Assembly (NCBI RefSeq): GCF_037861325.1
Contig: NZ_JAFELW010000005.1
DNA from: Riemerella anatipestifer_F
Lineage (GTDB): Bacteria; Bacteroidota; Bacteroidia; Flavobacteriales; Weeksellaceae
Direction: 5' to 3' (one strand)
Length of the DNA: 64,000 nt
Below are positions 8,654 through 17,587 of the stretch, in pieces. Each line of letters opens with the position of its first letter. The stretch's first letter is position 1. A program made the translations under genes and the position numbers. The notes beneath the pieces are model-generated. The model had not been told where the DNA came from and did no database searches. It saw nothing but the letters and a program-made list of their open reading frames with translations.

Positions 8654-8661
8654 TATTTTTG
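8654..8661 (+). promoter_or_regulatory. Candidate -7 box of the menE-like gene
   Basis: TATTTTTG matches TAnnTTTG and ends 21 bases before the ATG at 8683. No -33 TTG is seen. Confidence 0.45.
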
Positions 8662-8682
8662 AGGTAAATTATAAGTACTCCT

Positions 8683-9702
8683 ATGATGCTGATTGACTTT
8701 TCTAAAGAGGTAGATTTAAAACAACTTCAACCCAATACCGATTTTGAATATCAAGTTCTGAATTTTTTAGAAGATTGGTATTCGGAGAAGCCTTGCGTTT
8801 CGGTGAAAACATCAGGTTCTACGGGTGTGCCTAAAGTATTTGAGGTAGAAAAGGAAAGAATGAAGGCATCTGCGACTATGACCTGCGGTTTTTTAGGTCT
8901 AAATAGGTCAAATAAGGCATTACTCTGTTTGCCTGTGGAATACATATCAGGCAAAATGATGTTAGTAAGGGCTATGGAACGTGGTTTGAAGTTGTTGATA
9001 AAAACGCCTTCCATCAATCCCTTAGAAGATTTAGACGAGGAGGTTGATTTCTGTGCGATGACGCCACTCCAAGTGGAGTACTCTTTGGGAAAGATAGATT
9101 TAATTAAAAAACTTATCATTGGTGGTGCGGCTGTTTCAGAGTCTCTTAAAGCAAAGCTAAAAGGTGTTATGTCTCGCATCTATGAAACTTACGGAATGAG
9201 CGAAACGCTTTCTCACATTGCGTTAAAACAGATAACGCCAAATGAGGAACTTGATTTTAAACCCTTGCAAAATATATTTTTAACTCAAGATGAACGAGGG
9301 TGTCTCTGTATAGAGGCACCTCTTCTTACTTCGGAAAAGCTCATTACTAATGATTTAGTAGAATTAAAAGAAGGAGGAGTTTTTAGCTTTTTGGGTAGAG
9401 TAGATAATGTTATCAACTCTGGTGGAGTGAAGATAATCCCAGAGCAATTAGAAGATAAGTTAAAGAAAATAATCTCTAATGAGTTGGTATTTTCTAGTAT
9501 TTCTGATGATGTTTTAGGTGAAAAATTAGTGTTGGTAATAGAAGGAGAAATGTCCCAAGAAACACAAAAGTTACTTGGCGAGATAGCGTATGATAAGCCC
9601 TACTATGCACCAAAAGAGATTGTTTTTTTAGACAAAATTCCTAGAACTCCAAATGGTAAAGTCAATCGTGTGGAGTTGAGGAAGGTGCTGCATGTAAATT
9701 AA
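8683..9702 (+). CDS. menE: AMP-forming acyl-CoA ligase, probable o-succinylbenzoate-CoA ligase
   Basis: This adenylating enzyme of the ANL superfamily probably makes o-succinylbenzoyl-CoA in menaquinone synthesis. The ATP-binding loop TSGSTGVPK is at 43-51, a YGMSET motif follows mid-protein, and the catalytic C-terminal lysine is K326 in a TPNGK motif. At 339 aa it is much shorter than the ~480-aa enzymes of Bacillus or E. coli, because the N-terminal subdomain is reduced; short forms are usual in Flavobacteriia. No other men gene lies in the window, so the substrate is inferred from family. The first two codons are both ATG (8683 or 8686). Confidence 0.75.
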   Translation: MMLIDFSKEVDLKQLQPNTDFEYQVLNFLEDWYSEKPCVSVKTSGSTGVPKVFEVEKERMKASATMTCGFLGLNRSNKALLCLPVEYISGKMMLVRAMERGLKLLIKTPSINPLEDLDEEVDFCAMTPLQVEYSLGKIDLIKKLIIGGAAVSESLKAKLKGVMSRIYETYGMSETLSHIALKQITPNEELDFKPLQNIFLTQDERGCLCIEAPLLTSEKLITNDLVELKEGGVFSFLGRVDNVINSGGVKIIPEQLEDKLKKIISNELVFSSISDDVLGEKLVLVIEGEMSQETQKLLGEIAYDKPYYAPKEIVFLDKIPRTPNGKVNRVELRKVLHVN

Positions 9703-9784
9703 ATGGTGTTAGAATTAACAAGAATTTAGAAGTTTAGCTGTTATTTTTAGTAAAAAATTAACTCGTGTTTTAGAGGGTAACGCT

Positions 9785-9792
9785 TAATTTTG
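9785..9792 (+). promoter_or_regulatory. Candidate -7 box upstream of the 9811 gene
   Basis: TAATTTTG followed by C matches TAnnTTTG and ends 18 bases before the ATG at 9811. Confidence 0.45.
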
Positions 9793-9810
9793 CCAATATT
9801 ATTTTAGTTG

Positions 9811-10605
9811 ATGTATCGAAGTTTATTATTTTTATTCTTGTTGATGAGCGTGTGTGTCAAGTCTCAATTTTTTGTGGGAGAAGTTCTTGTGGAAGACCGC
9901 TCGGAAGTTTATTTAACGCCAATTTATGTTACTAACTTAGAAACCCGAAAAACGGTACTATGTGATTACAAAGCAGCTTTTAGGATAGCAGCTTCTAAAG
10001 GCGATGTCATTAGGTTTACCTCTATTACTACGGATAGAACGGATATCACTATTACCGAAAAACACCTAGCAACTTACAATAATATTGTGGAGCTTAAAAT
10101 GGCATATAATGTAATTCCTGAAGTTAAATTATCTAAATTTAAGCCTAGTGGTATTCTAAAAAAAGATGTTATAGCACTAGATGATAAAAAATCACCGTTA
10201 GCTCTCAAGCAGATTATAGGACTTCCAGAACCAAAAGGGGGCGGAACTTCGCCAGAAACTCCACCAGCAGCATTTGCGGGCGGAGGTTTAACCTTTAGTA
10301 TAGATACTATTTATGATATGATTTCGGGGGAACAAAAAAGAAAACGCCGCTTATATGCCTACGAAAAAATGATGAAAACCACGGCGGCTATCAGAAATTA
10401 TTATGGGGACGATTATTTTGTTTCTATGAAAATTCCTAAACATATGATAGATGATTTTCTACAATTTGTATATTCTTCGGAGGAGGGCGTTTTTGCTTTA
10501 GTACAAAATAATAAGTACGAAGGGGTTAAAGTCTATTTTGAAAAATACTTACCAATATTCCAAAAGAGAATGAAAAATACCACCATAATGGAAGTCGTTA
10601 AATAG
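9811..10605 (+). CDS. Exported protein of unknown function
   Basis: I do not recognise this 264-aa protein. It has a hydrophobic signal peptide (about residues 1-18, ending in KSQ). A beta-rich N-terminal half then reads like a carboxypeptidase-regulatory-like fold (about 20-100), followed by a Pro/Gly-rich linker near 145-165. The C-terminal half is basic and alpha-helical with KRKRR near 180. The open frame begins with TTG at 9808, but ATG 9811 is the better start. It has its own promoter box. It may be an envelope-associated accessory protein; no partner is evident nearby. Confidence 0.65.
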   Translation: MYRSLLFLFLLMSVCVKSQFFVGEVLVEDRSEVYLTPIYVTNLETRKTVLCDYKAAFRIAASKGDVIRFTSITTDRTDITITEKHLATYNNIVELKMAYNVIPEVKLSKFKPSGILKKDVIALDDKKSPLALKQIIGLPEPKGGGTSPETPPAAFAGGGLTFSIDTIYDMISGEQKRKRRLYAYEKMMKTTAAIRNYYGDDYFVSMKIPKHMIDDFLQFVYSSEEGVFALVQNNKYEGVKVYFEKYLPIFQKRMKNTTIMEVVK

Positions 10606-10617
10606 ACTTTAAAATTG

Positions 10618-10625
10618 TATTTTTG
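10618..10625 (+). promoter_or_regulatory. Candidate -7 box of trmB
   Basis: TATTTTTG followed by C matches TAnnTTTG and ends 20 bases before the GTG start of trmB. It supports that GTG start. Confidence 0.5.
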
Positions 10626-10645
10626 CACTCGTTAAAAAATAAGTT

Positions 10646-11326
10646 GTGGGAAAAAATAAATTAGAGCGTTTTGCCGAGAATAAAATACTTAAAAATGTAT
10701 TTCAGCCAACTAGAGAGGAGGCTTTAGAAGGATATCCTTTGGCAGGGCAGTGGCGAGAAAAGGTTTTTAAAAATGATAATCCTATAGTGCTGGAGTTAGG
10801 CTGTGGGAAGGGTGAGTATAGTGTAGGCTTGGCAGAAGCATTTCCGAATAAAAATTTTATAGGAGTAGATATTAAAGGTGCTAGATTTTGGTTTGGTGCT
10901 AAAGCGGCTTTGGCTAAAGGGTTAGACAATGTTGTTTTTTTAAGAACCCAAATTGAACTTATTGACCGCTTTTTCACAACAGATGAAATAGACGAAATTT
11001 GGATTACCTTTCCAGACCCTCAAATAAAATATCGCAGAACCAAACATAGGCTTACTCATCCTGAGTTTTTGGACAGATACCATAAAATACTCAAAAAAGA
11101 TGGTGTGATTCATTTAAAAACAGATTCTGAATTTCTACACGGCTATACTTTAGGTTTGTTGCAAGGTCTAGGACACGAGATAATTTCTGCTCATCACGAT
11201 ATTTATGGAGCTCCAGAATACGACCCTGAAACGCCACTATTGAGAGACATAAGAACTTATTATGAAGAATTGTTTTCATCAAAAGGTAAAACAATTACTT
11301 ACATTAAGTTTAGATTGAAGAAATAA
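10646..11326 (+). CDS. trmB: tRNA (guanine-N7-)-methyltransferase
   Basis: TrmB methylates G46 in the variable loop of tRNAs using S-adenosylmethionine. The SAM-binding motif ELGCGKG is at 50-56. The family's catalytic/tRNA-binding block, PDP-x-x-K-x-R-x-x-KHR, follows at about 118-129, and a C-terminal TxYE-like helix is present. The 226-aa length is normal. Translation starts at GTG (10646), which places the start just after a TAnnTTTG promoter box. The gene converges on pruA across a shared terminator. Confidence 0.93.
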   Translation: MGKNKLERFAENKILKNVFQPTREEALEGYPLAGQWREKVFKNDNPIVLELGCGKGEYSVGLAEAFPNKNFIGVDIKGARFWFGAKAALAKGLDNVVFLRTQIELIDRFFTTDEIDEIWITFPDPQIKYRRTKHRLTHPEFLDRYHKILKKDGVIHLKTDSEFLHGYTLGLLQGLGHEIISAHHDIYGAPEYDPETPLLRDIRTYYEELFSSKGKTITYIKFRLKK

Positions 11327-11329
11327 AAT

Positions 11330-11363
11330 AACAAAAGCTGCTCAATCGAGCAGCTTTTGTTTT
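11330..11363. terminator. Bidirectional terminator between trmB and pruA
   Basis: A 14-bp stem (11330-11343 with 11348-11361) has a 4-base loop, with A-rich and T-rich flanks. It serves both convergent genes. Confidence 0.88.
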
Positions 11364-11383
11364 AGACTATGTGTTAAGGTATA

Positions 11384-13009
11384 TTATCCTAAATAAGGAT
11401 ATTTATAATCTTTAGGAGAAACAAAAGTTTCTTTAACACTTCTTGCAGAAACCCAACGAAGTAGATTCATTTTAGAACCAGCTTTATCGTTAGTTCCTGA
11501 AGCTCTACCACCACCGAATGGCTGTTGTCCCACTACGGCTCCTGTAGGCTTGTCGTTGATATAGAAGTTACCAGCAGCATTTTCTAATGCTTTATAAGCC
11601 TCGTCTATCGCATAACGACATTGTGAGAAGATAGCTCCCGTTAATGAATAAGGAGAAGTGCTATCTACTAATTTAAGTGTTTCAGCCCAATCTGCATCTT
11701 CGTAAACATAAACGGTAAGGATAGGTCCGAAGATTTCTTCTACCATACTTTCATATTTAGGGTTGGTAGTAAGAATTACAGTTGGGTGAACAAACCAACC
11801 TTTGCTGTCATCAGTTTTACCACCTAAAACAACTTCTGTATCGCTAGCTTGGTTGGCTCTTTCGATATATCCTTTGCATTTTTCAAAAGAGTTCTTGTCT
11901 ATCACGGCGTTCACAAAGTTAGAAGGGTCTTCTGGAGAACCTACCTTTACAGTGCTAAGTTGAGCTTCCATTACCGCTTTTACATCATTCCAGATAGATT
12001 TAGGAATGTAAGCACGAGAAGCTGCCGAACATTTTTGCCCTTGATATTCAAAAGCACCTCTTACTAGAGCAGTGGCTACGGCTTCTACATTAGCAGATGG
12101 GTGAGCAACTACGAAATCTTTGCCTCCTGTTTCTCCAACGATTCTTGGGTAAGATTTATAGTTGTGGATGTTGTCTCCAATCAGTTTCCACATACCTTGG
12201 AATACTTTAGTAGAACCTGTGAAGTGGAGGCCTGCAAAATCAGGGTGTGCTAATACTTTTTCTGCTGTTTCTTTTCCGTCAGTGAAAATCATATTGATAA
12301 CACCGTCTGGTAAGCCAGCCTCTTTTAGTACCTCCATAATTACTTTTGCAGAGTAGATTTGTTTGTCCGAAGGTTTCCATACTACTACATTTCCTAGCAT
12401 TGCCATACAAGTAGGTAGGTTACCAGAAATAGCAGTAAAGTTGAATGGCGTTACGGCAAAGCAGAACCCTTCTAACGGACGGTACTCTGAACGGTTCCAA
12501 ATGCCATTATCGGAAACAGGCTGTTCGGAGTAGAGTTCTGTCATAAACTCTACATTAAATCTTAAAAAGTCTATAAATTCACAAGCAGAGTCTATTTCTG
12601 CTTGATGCACATTTTTAGACTGGGCAATCATTGTAGCCGCATTCAGTTTATCTCTGTAAGGACCAGCGATGAGGTCTGCTGCTTTTAAGAAGATAGAAGC
12701 TCTCTGTTCCCAACCTAGTGCGTTCCATTTTTCTTTAGCGGCAAGAGCAGTTTCTATAGCTTCATCTACGGTTTTCATATCTCCTTTGTAGTAGAAACCT
12801 AAGCTGTGCTGGTGGTCTTGTGGAGAAAACATTTCTACCTTATGGTCTGTTTTTACCTCTTTTCCGTTGATAATCATTGGAACTTCCACTTTCTCTGCCC
12901 ACATTTTCTTATAAGTGGCAATTAGAGAGTTTACTTCGTCAGACCCTGGAGCATAGGCTCTTACAGGCTCGTTAGTTGCAAATGGTACTTGCGAAATAGC
13001 TTTTGACAT
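11384..13009 (-). CDS. pruA: L-glutamate gamma-semialdehyde (1-pyrroline-5-carboxylate) dehydrogenase
   Basis: This NAD-dependent aldehyde dehydrogenase oxidises glutamate semialdehyde to glutamate, the second step of proline catabolism. It is 541 aa, the stand-alone P5C dehydrogenase type without a fused proline dehydrogenase. The cofactor/active-site motifs are FTGS at 263-266, GETGGK with general base E293, and catalytic C327 in a GQKCSA motif. The C-terminal half has the QPFGGGRASGTNDKAG block typical of P5CDH. putA/prodh is not nearby. A well-formed promoter (TTG, 20-bp spacer, TAACTTTG) lies upstream. Confidence 0.95.
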   Translation of the reverse strand: MSKAISQVPFATNEPVRAYAPGSDEVNSLIATYKKMWAEKVEVPMIINGKEVKTDHKVEMFSPQDHQHSLGFYYKGDMKTVDEAIETALAAKEKWNALGWEQRASIFLKAADLIAGPYRDKLNAATMIAQSKNVHQAEIDSACEFIDFLRFNVEFMTELYSEQPVSDNGIWNRSEYRPLEGFCFAVTPFNFTAISGNLPTCMAMLGNVVVWKPSDKQIYSAKVIMEVLKEAGLPDGVINMIFTDGKETAEKVLAHPDFAGLHFTGSTKVFQGMWKLIGDNIHNYKSYPRIVGETGGKDFVVAHPSANVEAVATALVRGAFEYQGQKCSAASRAYIPKSIWNDVKAVMEAQLSTVKVGSPEDPSNFVNAVIDKNSFEKCKGYIERANQASDTEVVLGGKTDDSKGWFVHPTVILTTNPKYESMVEEIFGPILTVYVYEDADWAETLKLVDSTSPYSLTGAIFSQCRYAIDEAYKALENAAGNFYINDKPTGAVVGQQPFGGGRASGTNDKAGSKMNLLRWVSARSVKETFVSPKDYKYPYLG

Positions 13010-13043
13010 TGTATATATTTTTTATGTTGAAAACGATTTTCCA

Positions 13044-13074
13044 CAAAGTTACTATAATTAAGGTAAACTACCAA
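13044..13074 (-). promoter_or_regulatory. Promoter of pruA
   Basis: On the minus strand a -33 TTG (13072-13074) is followed by a 20-bp spacer and TAACTTTG (13044-13051). This is a full Bacteroidota promoter match about 35 bases before the ATG. Confidence 0.65.
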
Positions 13075-13212
13075 TTTTTAGTTTTTTTGAATCTTTGTTG
13101 GATTTGATGGTGAAGTATAATTGTTGAAAATTTTTATTTTTTTAATGATTAAAAGTATAAATGTTACTAACAAAAGATTTTCTTAACTTTACCTCAAAAT
13201 TTCAGAAGAGTT

Positions 13213-14979
13213 ATGACAGTTACAGAAAAATTAGGAGCGTTACGCTCTAAAATGAAAGAATATAATATAAACGCATTTGTAGTGTACTCTGCAGACCCAC
13301 ACATGAGTGAATATCTTCCCAAGGAGTGGCAGGAGAGAATTTGGCTTACAGGATTTACTGGTTCGGCAGGTTTTGTGGTGGTTACGGAAGATAAGGCGGC
13401 TCTTTGGACTGATGGGCGTTACTTTGTACAGGCTCCGCAAGAGTTGGCTGGGTCTGGGATAGAACTAATGAAAGAAGGAGTAGAAGGTACTCCAAATTAT
13501 ATAGATTGGATAGCGTCACAAATTCCACAGAATGGAAAAGTAGCAGTGAATGCTTTGGCTACGGCTCATTCCAATTGGATGGATTTAGAAAATAAACTAG
13601 AGCAGAAACATATTTCTTTGGTCAATCAGCCTTTATTGGAAGAAATATGGACAGACAGAGGTGTACCTTCAAAAAACGAAGTCTTTGTTCACCCTTTAAA
13701 ATGGGCAGGGCAATCTGTGGTGGATAAGATAACTTCCATCAGGAAGAAAATGAAAGAAAAAGAGGCTTCTGTGCATATTATGTCTAGTTTAGACGATGTG
13801 GCTTGGACGCTTAACCTACGAGGTAGCGATGTGGCTTGTAATCCTGTTTTTTTAAGTTATTTAGTGATTGGCGAAGCGGAAGCGGTTCTTTTTGTTGATT
13901 TAGAAAAACTCAATGATGAAGCTAAAGAACAAATGGAAGTTTCAGGAGTTAAGCTAATGCCTTACGAATCTTTCTTTGGATATTTAGCTCAATTTAAAAA
14001 TGAGAAAGTACTAGTATCTCCTAATGCTAATCAAGCTATATATAACGCTTTAGAGGGAAATAGTTTTGTTGTAGCTCCTGTGCCTGCTAATCTAATGAAA
14101 GCGGTTAAAAACAGTACAGAACTAGAAGGTTTTAGAACGGTAATGGTGAGAGATGGAGTGGCTATGGTTAAATTTTTATACTGGCTGAAACATAATGTAG
14201 GTAAAGAACCTATGACGGAATATTCCATAGGGAAGAAGTTAAGAGAGTTCCGTGCCGAAGGAGAAAATTTTGTGGGCGAAAGTTTTGGAAGTATTATAGG
14301 GTACAAGGGTAATGGAGCGATAGTGCATTACTCTGCGAAAGCGGAAGGAAGTAAAGAAGTTACTAATGAAGGAAGTATTTTAATTGATTCTGGAGGGCAA
14401 TATTTAGAGGGTACTACTGATATTACCAGAACATTAGCGTTAGGAGCGGTATCTCAATCTTTTATAGATGATTGTACTTTGGCACTCAAGGGAATGATAG
14501 ATTTGAGTATAGCTAAGTTTCCAAAAGGAACTAGAGGTTTCCATTTAGATACTATTGCTAGGTTACCGCTTTGGCAAAGAGGTAAAGATTACGCTCATGG
14601 CACAGGGCATGGTGTGGGGAGTTTTATGAATGTACACGAAGGACCTCAAAATATTAGAAAGGATATGAACCCACAAGAGCTACTTCCTGGTATGGTTTGT
14701 TCTAACGAGCCAGGTTTTTATGTAGAAAATGAGTATGGCATTAGACACGAAAATTTAGTAGCGGTAAAAGAGTTGGAGACAACGCCTTATGGAGTATTTT
14801 ATGGATTTGAAACTCTTACGCTTTGTCCATTTTTTAGGGAAGTTATCAATATAGAACTACTTACTGAGGAAGAGAAAAATTGGTTAAATACTTATCATAA
14901 AACTTGTGAAGAAAAGCTAAGTCCTTATTTAGAGGGTGATGTTAAAGATTGGTTTTTAGATTTGGTAAAGCCTATGTAG
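13213..14979 (+). CDS. pepP: Xaa-Pro aminopeptidase (M24B, three-domain type)
   Basis: This metallopeptidase removes N-terminal residues preceding proline and is probably cytoplasmic, as no signal peptide is seen. At 588 aa it has the long layout of eukaryote-like aminopeptidase P: two creatinase-like N-terminal domains (about 1-150 and 155-300) and a C-terminal pita-bread domain. All five dinuclear-metal ligands are present: D392, D403, H466, E499 and E513. The HGTGHGVG motif spans 462-469. The gene stands alone between pruA and the TonB-dependent receptor and ends in a clear terminator. Confidence 0.93.
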   Translation: MTVTEKLGALRSKMKEYNINAFVVYSADPHMSEYLPKEWQERIWLTGFTGSAGFVVVTEDKAALWTDGRYFVQAPQELAGSGIELMKEGVEGTPNYIDWIASQIPQNGKVAVNALATAHSNWMDLENKLEQKHISLVNQPLLEEIWTDRGVPSKNEVFVHPLKWAGQSVVDKITSIRKKMKEKEASVHIMSSLDDVAWTLNLRGSDVACNPVFLSYLVIGEAEAVLFVDLEKLNDEAKEQMEVSGVKLMPYESFFGYLAQFKNEKVLVSPNANQAIYNALEGNSFVVAPVPANLMKAVKNSTELEGFRTVMVRDGVAMVKFLYWLKHNVGKEPMTEYSIGKKLREFRAEGENFVGESFGSIIGYKGNGAIVHYSAKAEGSKEVTNEGSILIDSGGQYLEGTTDITRTLALGAVSQSFIDDCTLALKGMIDLSIAKFPKGTRGFHLDTIARLPLWQRGKDYAHGTGHGVGSFMNVHEGPQNIRKDMNPQELLPGMVCSNEPGFYVENEYGIRHENLVAVKELETTPYGVFYGFETLTLCPFFREVINIELLTEEEKNWLNTYHKTCEEKLSPYLEGDVKDWFLDLVKPM

Positions 14980-14998
14980 ATTCAATCTTAGATTTAAT

Positions 14999-15040
14999 AA
15001 AAGGAGAACTCTAATCAATAATTTAGGGTTCTCTTTTTTA
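14999..15040 (+). terminator. Terminator after pepP
   Basis: An 11-bp stem (15004-15014 with 15023-15033, one G-U) is followed by a T-run. Confidence 0.8.
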
Positions 15041-15053
15041 TTTAAAATTAAAT

Positions 15054-15061
15054 TATTTTTG
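15054..15061 (+). promoter_or_regulatory. Candidate -7 box of the TonB-dependent receptor gene
   Basis: TATTTTTG followed by C ends 15 bases before the ATG at 15077. No -33 TTG is seen at normal spacing. Confidence 0.5.
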
Positions 15062-15076
15062 CATAAATAGATACTT

Positions 15077-17455
15077 ATGAAGACTCAATTATCACTTTGT
15101 TTCCTTTTGGTTGGGAGCTGGTTGTTTGCCCAAGTAGGGAGTGTAAATATCAGTGTATATGATTTTTTCAATAAAAAAGGTTTACTGGCTAAGGTAACGG
15201 TACTTAAAACTCAACAGTCTTTTAATGGCGAGGGTAAAGTACAGATACAAGATTTACCCGCAGGAAGTTATAGTTTCTTAGTGGAGTCAGAAGGGTATCA
15301 ATCGGTTTATCTTAACGATATAGATGTAGTGCCTAACCAAAACATTAGTTTAAGTGCCACTCTTGAGAAAAAGGCAAAGAACATTCAGGAGGTGGTGATT
15401 TCTAAAAGTGCCTATAAAAAAACAGCAGAAAGCCCATTGTCTTTAAGGACACTTTCTGCGGAGGAAGTGCAAAAAAATCCAGGGTCTAATCGGGATATAT
15501 CCAAAGCCTTATTAAGTTTACCAGGAGTAGGGAGTACCGCTACTTTTCGGAATGATTTGTTTATCCGAGGAGGGGCCTCACAAGAAAATAAATTTTATAT
15601 TGATGGAATAGAAGTTCCTGTCATCAATCACTTTCAGACTCAGGGAGCTAGCGGCGGACCTAGAGGAATTATAACGGTAGATTTTATAAAGGATGTTGAT
15701 TTTTACAGTGGGGCTTTCCCTGCGAATAGAAACGGCGTGCTTTCTTCTTTATTTGAGTTTAATCTAAAATCTGCCAGAAGAGATAAGATAGGCTACAAAG
15801 CCGTGATAGGGCTTGATGATATGCAGCTAATGGCAGATGGCCCACTATCTAAAGACCAATCTTGGACGGGACTTTTTAGCGTTAGGAAATCCAACCTTCA
15901 GCTTCTGTTTAAAGCGGTGGGCTTGCCTTTTTTACCTTCGTACTATGATACCAATTTTAAAGTTTCTAAAAAGTTTAAATCTGGAGATGAGTTTTATGTG
16001 CTTGGTATTGGGGCGTTGGATAATTTTAAATTTAACGAAAACGCCAAACCAACTTTAGCTAATCTTACGTTGATTGAGCAGTTGCCTATCAACAACCAAT
16101 GGAGTTATACTTTAGGGGCGGGGTATCGTCATTTAAGAGAAAATGGCTATTGGCTTTTTACAATGAGTAGAAGTGAGTTGGATAATTCTGCGTACAAATA
16201 TTTTAGAAATATAGAAAAACCAGAAAATCAGTTATTGGATTACCATTCCAAAGAGCAAGAAAATAAAATTCGTATAGACCGAAATTTCCGATTAGGAGAT
16301 ATAAGATTTACTGCAGGAGGAAATTACAGTTTGTCGAGGTATTACAATCAGTCTTTTGTACAGCAGATTACTCAAGTAGGGCAGGTATCAGACCAATATA
16401 GCACGGATTTTAATTTGTCTCAATACGGTCTTTATGTACAAGGTAATTATAGAATAAACCAGTGGAACATTTCCGCAGGGCTTAGGGCGGATGGCTCGGA
16501 TTATTCCGCAGGAACGAGCAATCCTTTGAGGCAATGGTCGCCTCGTTTGGCGGTTAGTTATGCTATTAGTAATGCTTGGTCGCTTAATTTTAATACAGGA
16601 ATTTATTATCAACTACCGTCTTACACGGCTTTAGGGTATCAGGAAAATCAAACTTTGGTTAATCGCCCTTATCTCAGATATATCCGAAATGCCCAATTGG
16701 TAGGAGGTTTAGAGTATAAAGCTCCTAATAACCTGCGTGTAACGTTAGAATCTTATTACAAAAAATATAATCATGTTCCTTTTTCGCTTAGAAACGGAGT
16801 TTCTTTGGCTAATCTGGGGGGCGGTTTTGGTGTAATAGGTACAGAGCCTTTGGACGCTAGAGGAATAGGCGAAACTTATGGTGTTGAGTTTCTTGCTCAA
16901 AAACGAACACTTAACGATTTCTATGGGATATTAGCCTATACTTATGGTTATTCTAGATTTAGCAATGCGGAAGGTAAACTACTGCCTTCTAGTTGGGATT
17001 CCAGACATATTTTGAGTCTTACGGCAGGTAAAAATTTTCAGAAAAATTGGAATTTGGGTGTAAGGTTTAGATTTCAGTCTGCTTTGCCAGAAACGCCTTA
17101 CAATCTAGCTTTGAGCCAAATGGTAGCGGTATGGGATATTTCTAACGCTCCTGTAAGAGATTTTGCACAGACTAATGCTTTCAGAGGTAATAGTACCAGC
17201 CAAATGGATATTAGACTAGAGAAAAAATGGATATTTAAAAAATGGCAACTTAGTGGATATTTAGATATCATCAATGCCTTTACTTCCGCTAATCCAAGCA
17301 ATCTTCCTGTGGTAAATCTTAATAGAAATGAGCAAGGTGAAGCTGTTGTTATCAACCCAGCAGAACCTTATTTACAACAGAGATATCAGCTGGTAACGGG
17401 AGAGCAGGATAGGTTGAGAGTATTACCTTATTTCGGTATTATAGTAGAGTTTTAA
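15077..17455 (+). CDS. TonB-dependent receptor with N-terminal carboxypeptidase-regulatory-like domain
   Basis: This outer-membrane receptor imports an unknown ligand using TonB energy. It has a signal peptide (about 1-18) and a carboxypeptidase-like beta-sandwich (about 22-95, seen as VNISVYDFF, LPAGSYSF and VESEGY). A plug domain follows (about 115-235, with DISKALLSLPGV, LFIRGG and FYIDGIEVP), and then a barrel that ends in an aromatic residue (final Phe). At 792 aa it is smaller than SusC proteins, and no SusD gene follows, so it is not a polysaccharide-utilisation pair. The substrate is not predictable. It stands alone with its own promoter box. Confidence 0.9.
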   Translation: MKTQLSLCFLLVGSWLFAQVGSVNISVYDFFNKKGLLAKVTVLKTQQSFNGEGKVQIQDLPAGSYSFLVESEGYQSVYLNDIDVVPNQNISLSATLEKKAKNIQEVVISKSAYKKTAESPLSLRTLSAEEVQKNPGSNRDISKALLSLPGVGSTATFRNDLFIRGGASQENKFYIDGIEVPVINHFQTQGASGGPRGIITVDFIKDVDFYSGAFPANRNGVLSSLFEFNLKSARRDKIGYKAVIGLDDMQLMADGPLSKDQSWTGLFSVRKSNLQLLFKAVGLPFLPSYYDTNFKVSKKFKSGDEFYVLGIGALDNFKFNENAKPTLANLTLIEQLPINNQWSYTLGAGYRHLRENGYWLFTMSRSELDNSAYKYFRNIEKPENQLLDYHSKEQENKIRIDRNFRLGDIRFTAGGNYSLSRYYNQSFVQQITQVGQVSDQYSTDFNLSQYGLYVQGNYRINQWNISAGLRADGSDYSAGTSNPLRQWSPRLAVSYAISNAWSLNFNTGIYYQLPSYTALGYQENQTLVNRPYLRYIRNAQLVGGLEYKAPNNLRVTLESYYKKYNHVPFSLRNGVSLANLGGGFGVIGTEPLDARGIGETYGVEFLAQKRTLNDFYGILAYTYGYSRFSNAEGKLLPSSWDSRHILSLTAGKNFQKNWNLGVRFRFQSALPETPYNLALSQMVAVWDISNAPVRDFAQTNAFRGNSTSQMDIRLEKKWIFKKWQLSGYLDIINAFTSANPSNLPVVNLNRNEQGEAVVINPAEPYLQQRYQLVTGEQDRLRVLPYFGIIVEF

Positions 17456-17553
17456 AAATTTCTCTACTTACTACTGTTATTCTTCTTTAACAAATGTAAA
17501 TCCTTGTTTTTCATTTTTAATGATATTTACTTTTAGAGCTATATTTTTTTTCG

Positions 17554-17568
17554 TACTTTGGCAAAGTA
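17554..17568. promoter_or_regulatory. 15-bp palindrome in the thiolase promoter region
   Basis: TACTTTG-G-CAAAGTA is a perfect inverted repeat (7-bp arms, 1-base centre) that ends 19 bases before the thiolase ATG. Its left arm overlaps a -7-like sequence (TACTTTGG). It is a candidate repressor operator. Confidence 0.45.
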
Positions 17569-17587
17569 AATTTTAATACAGAATAAA

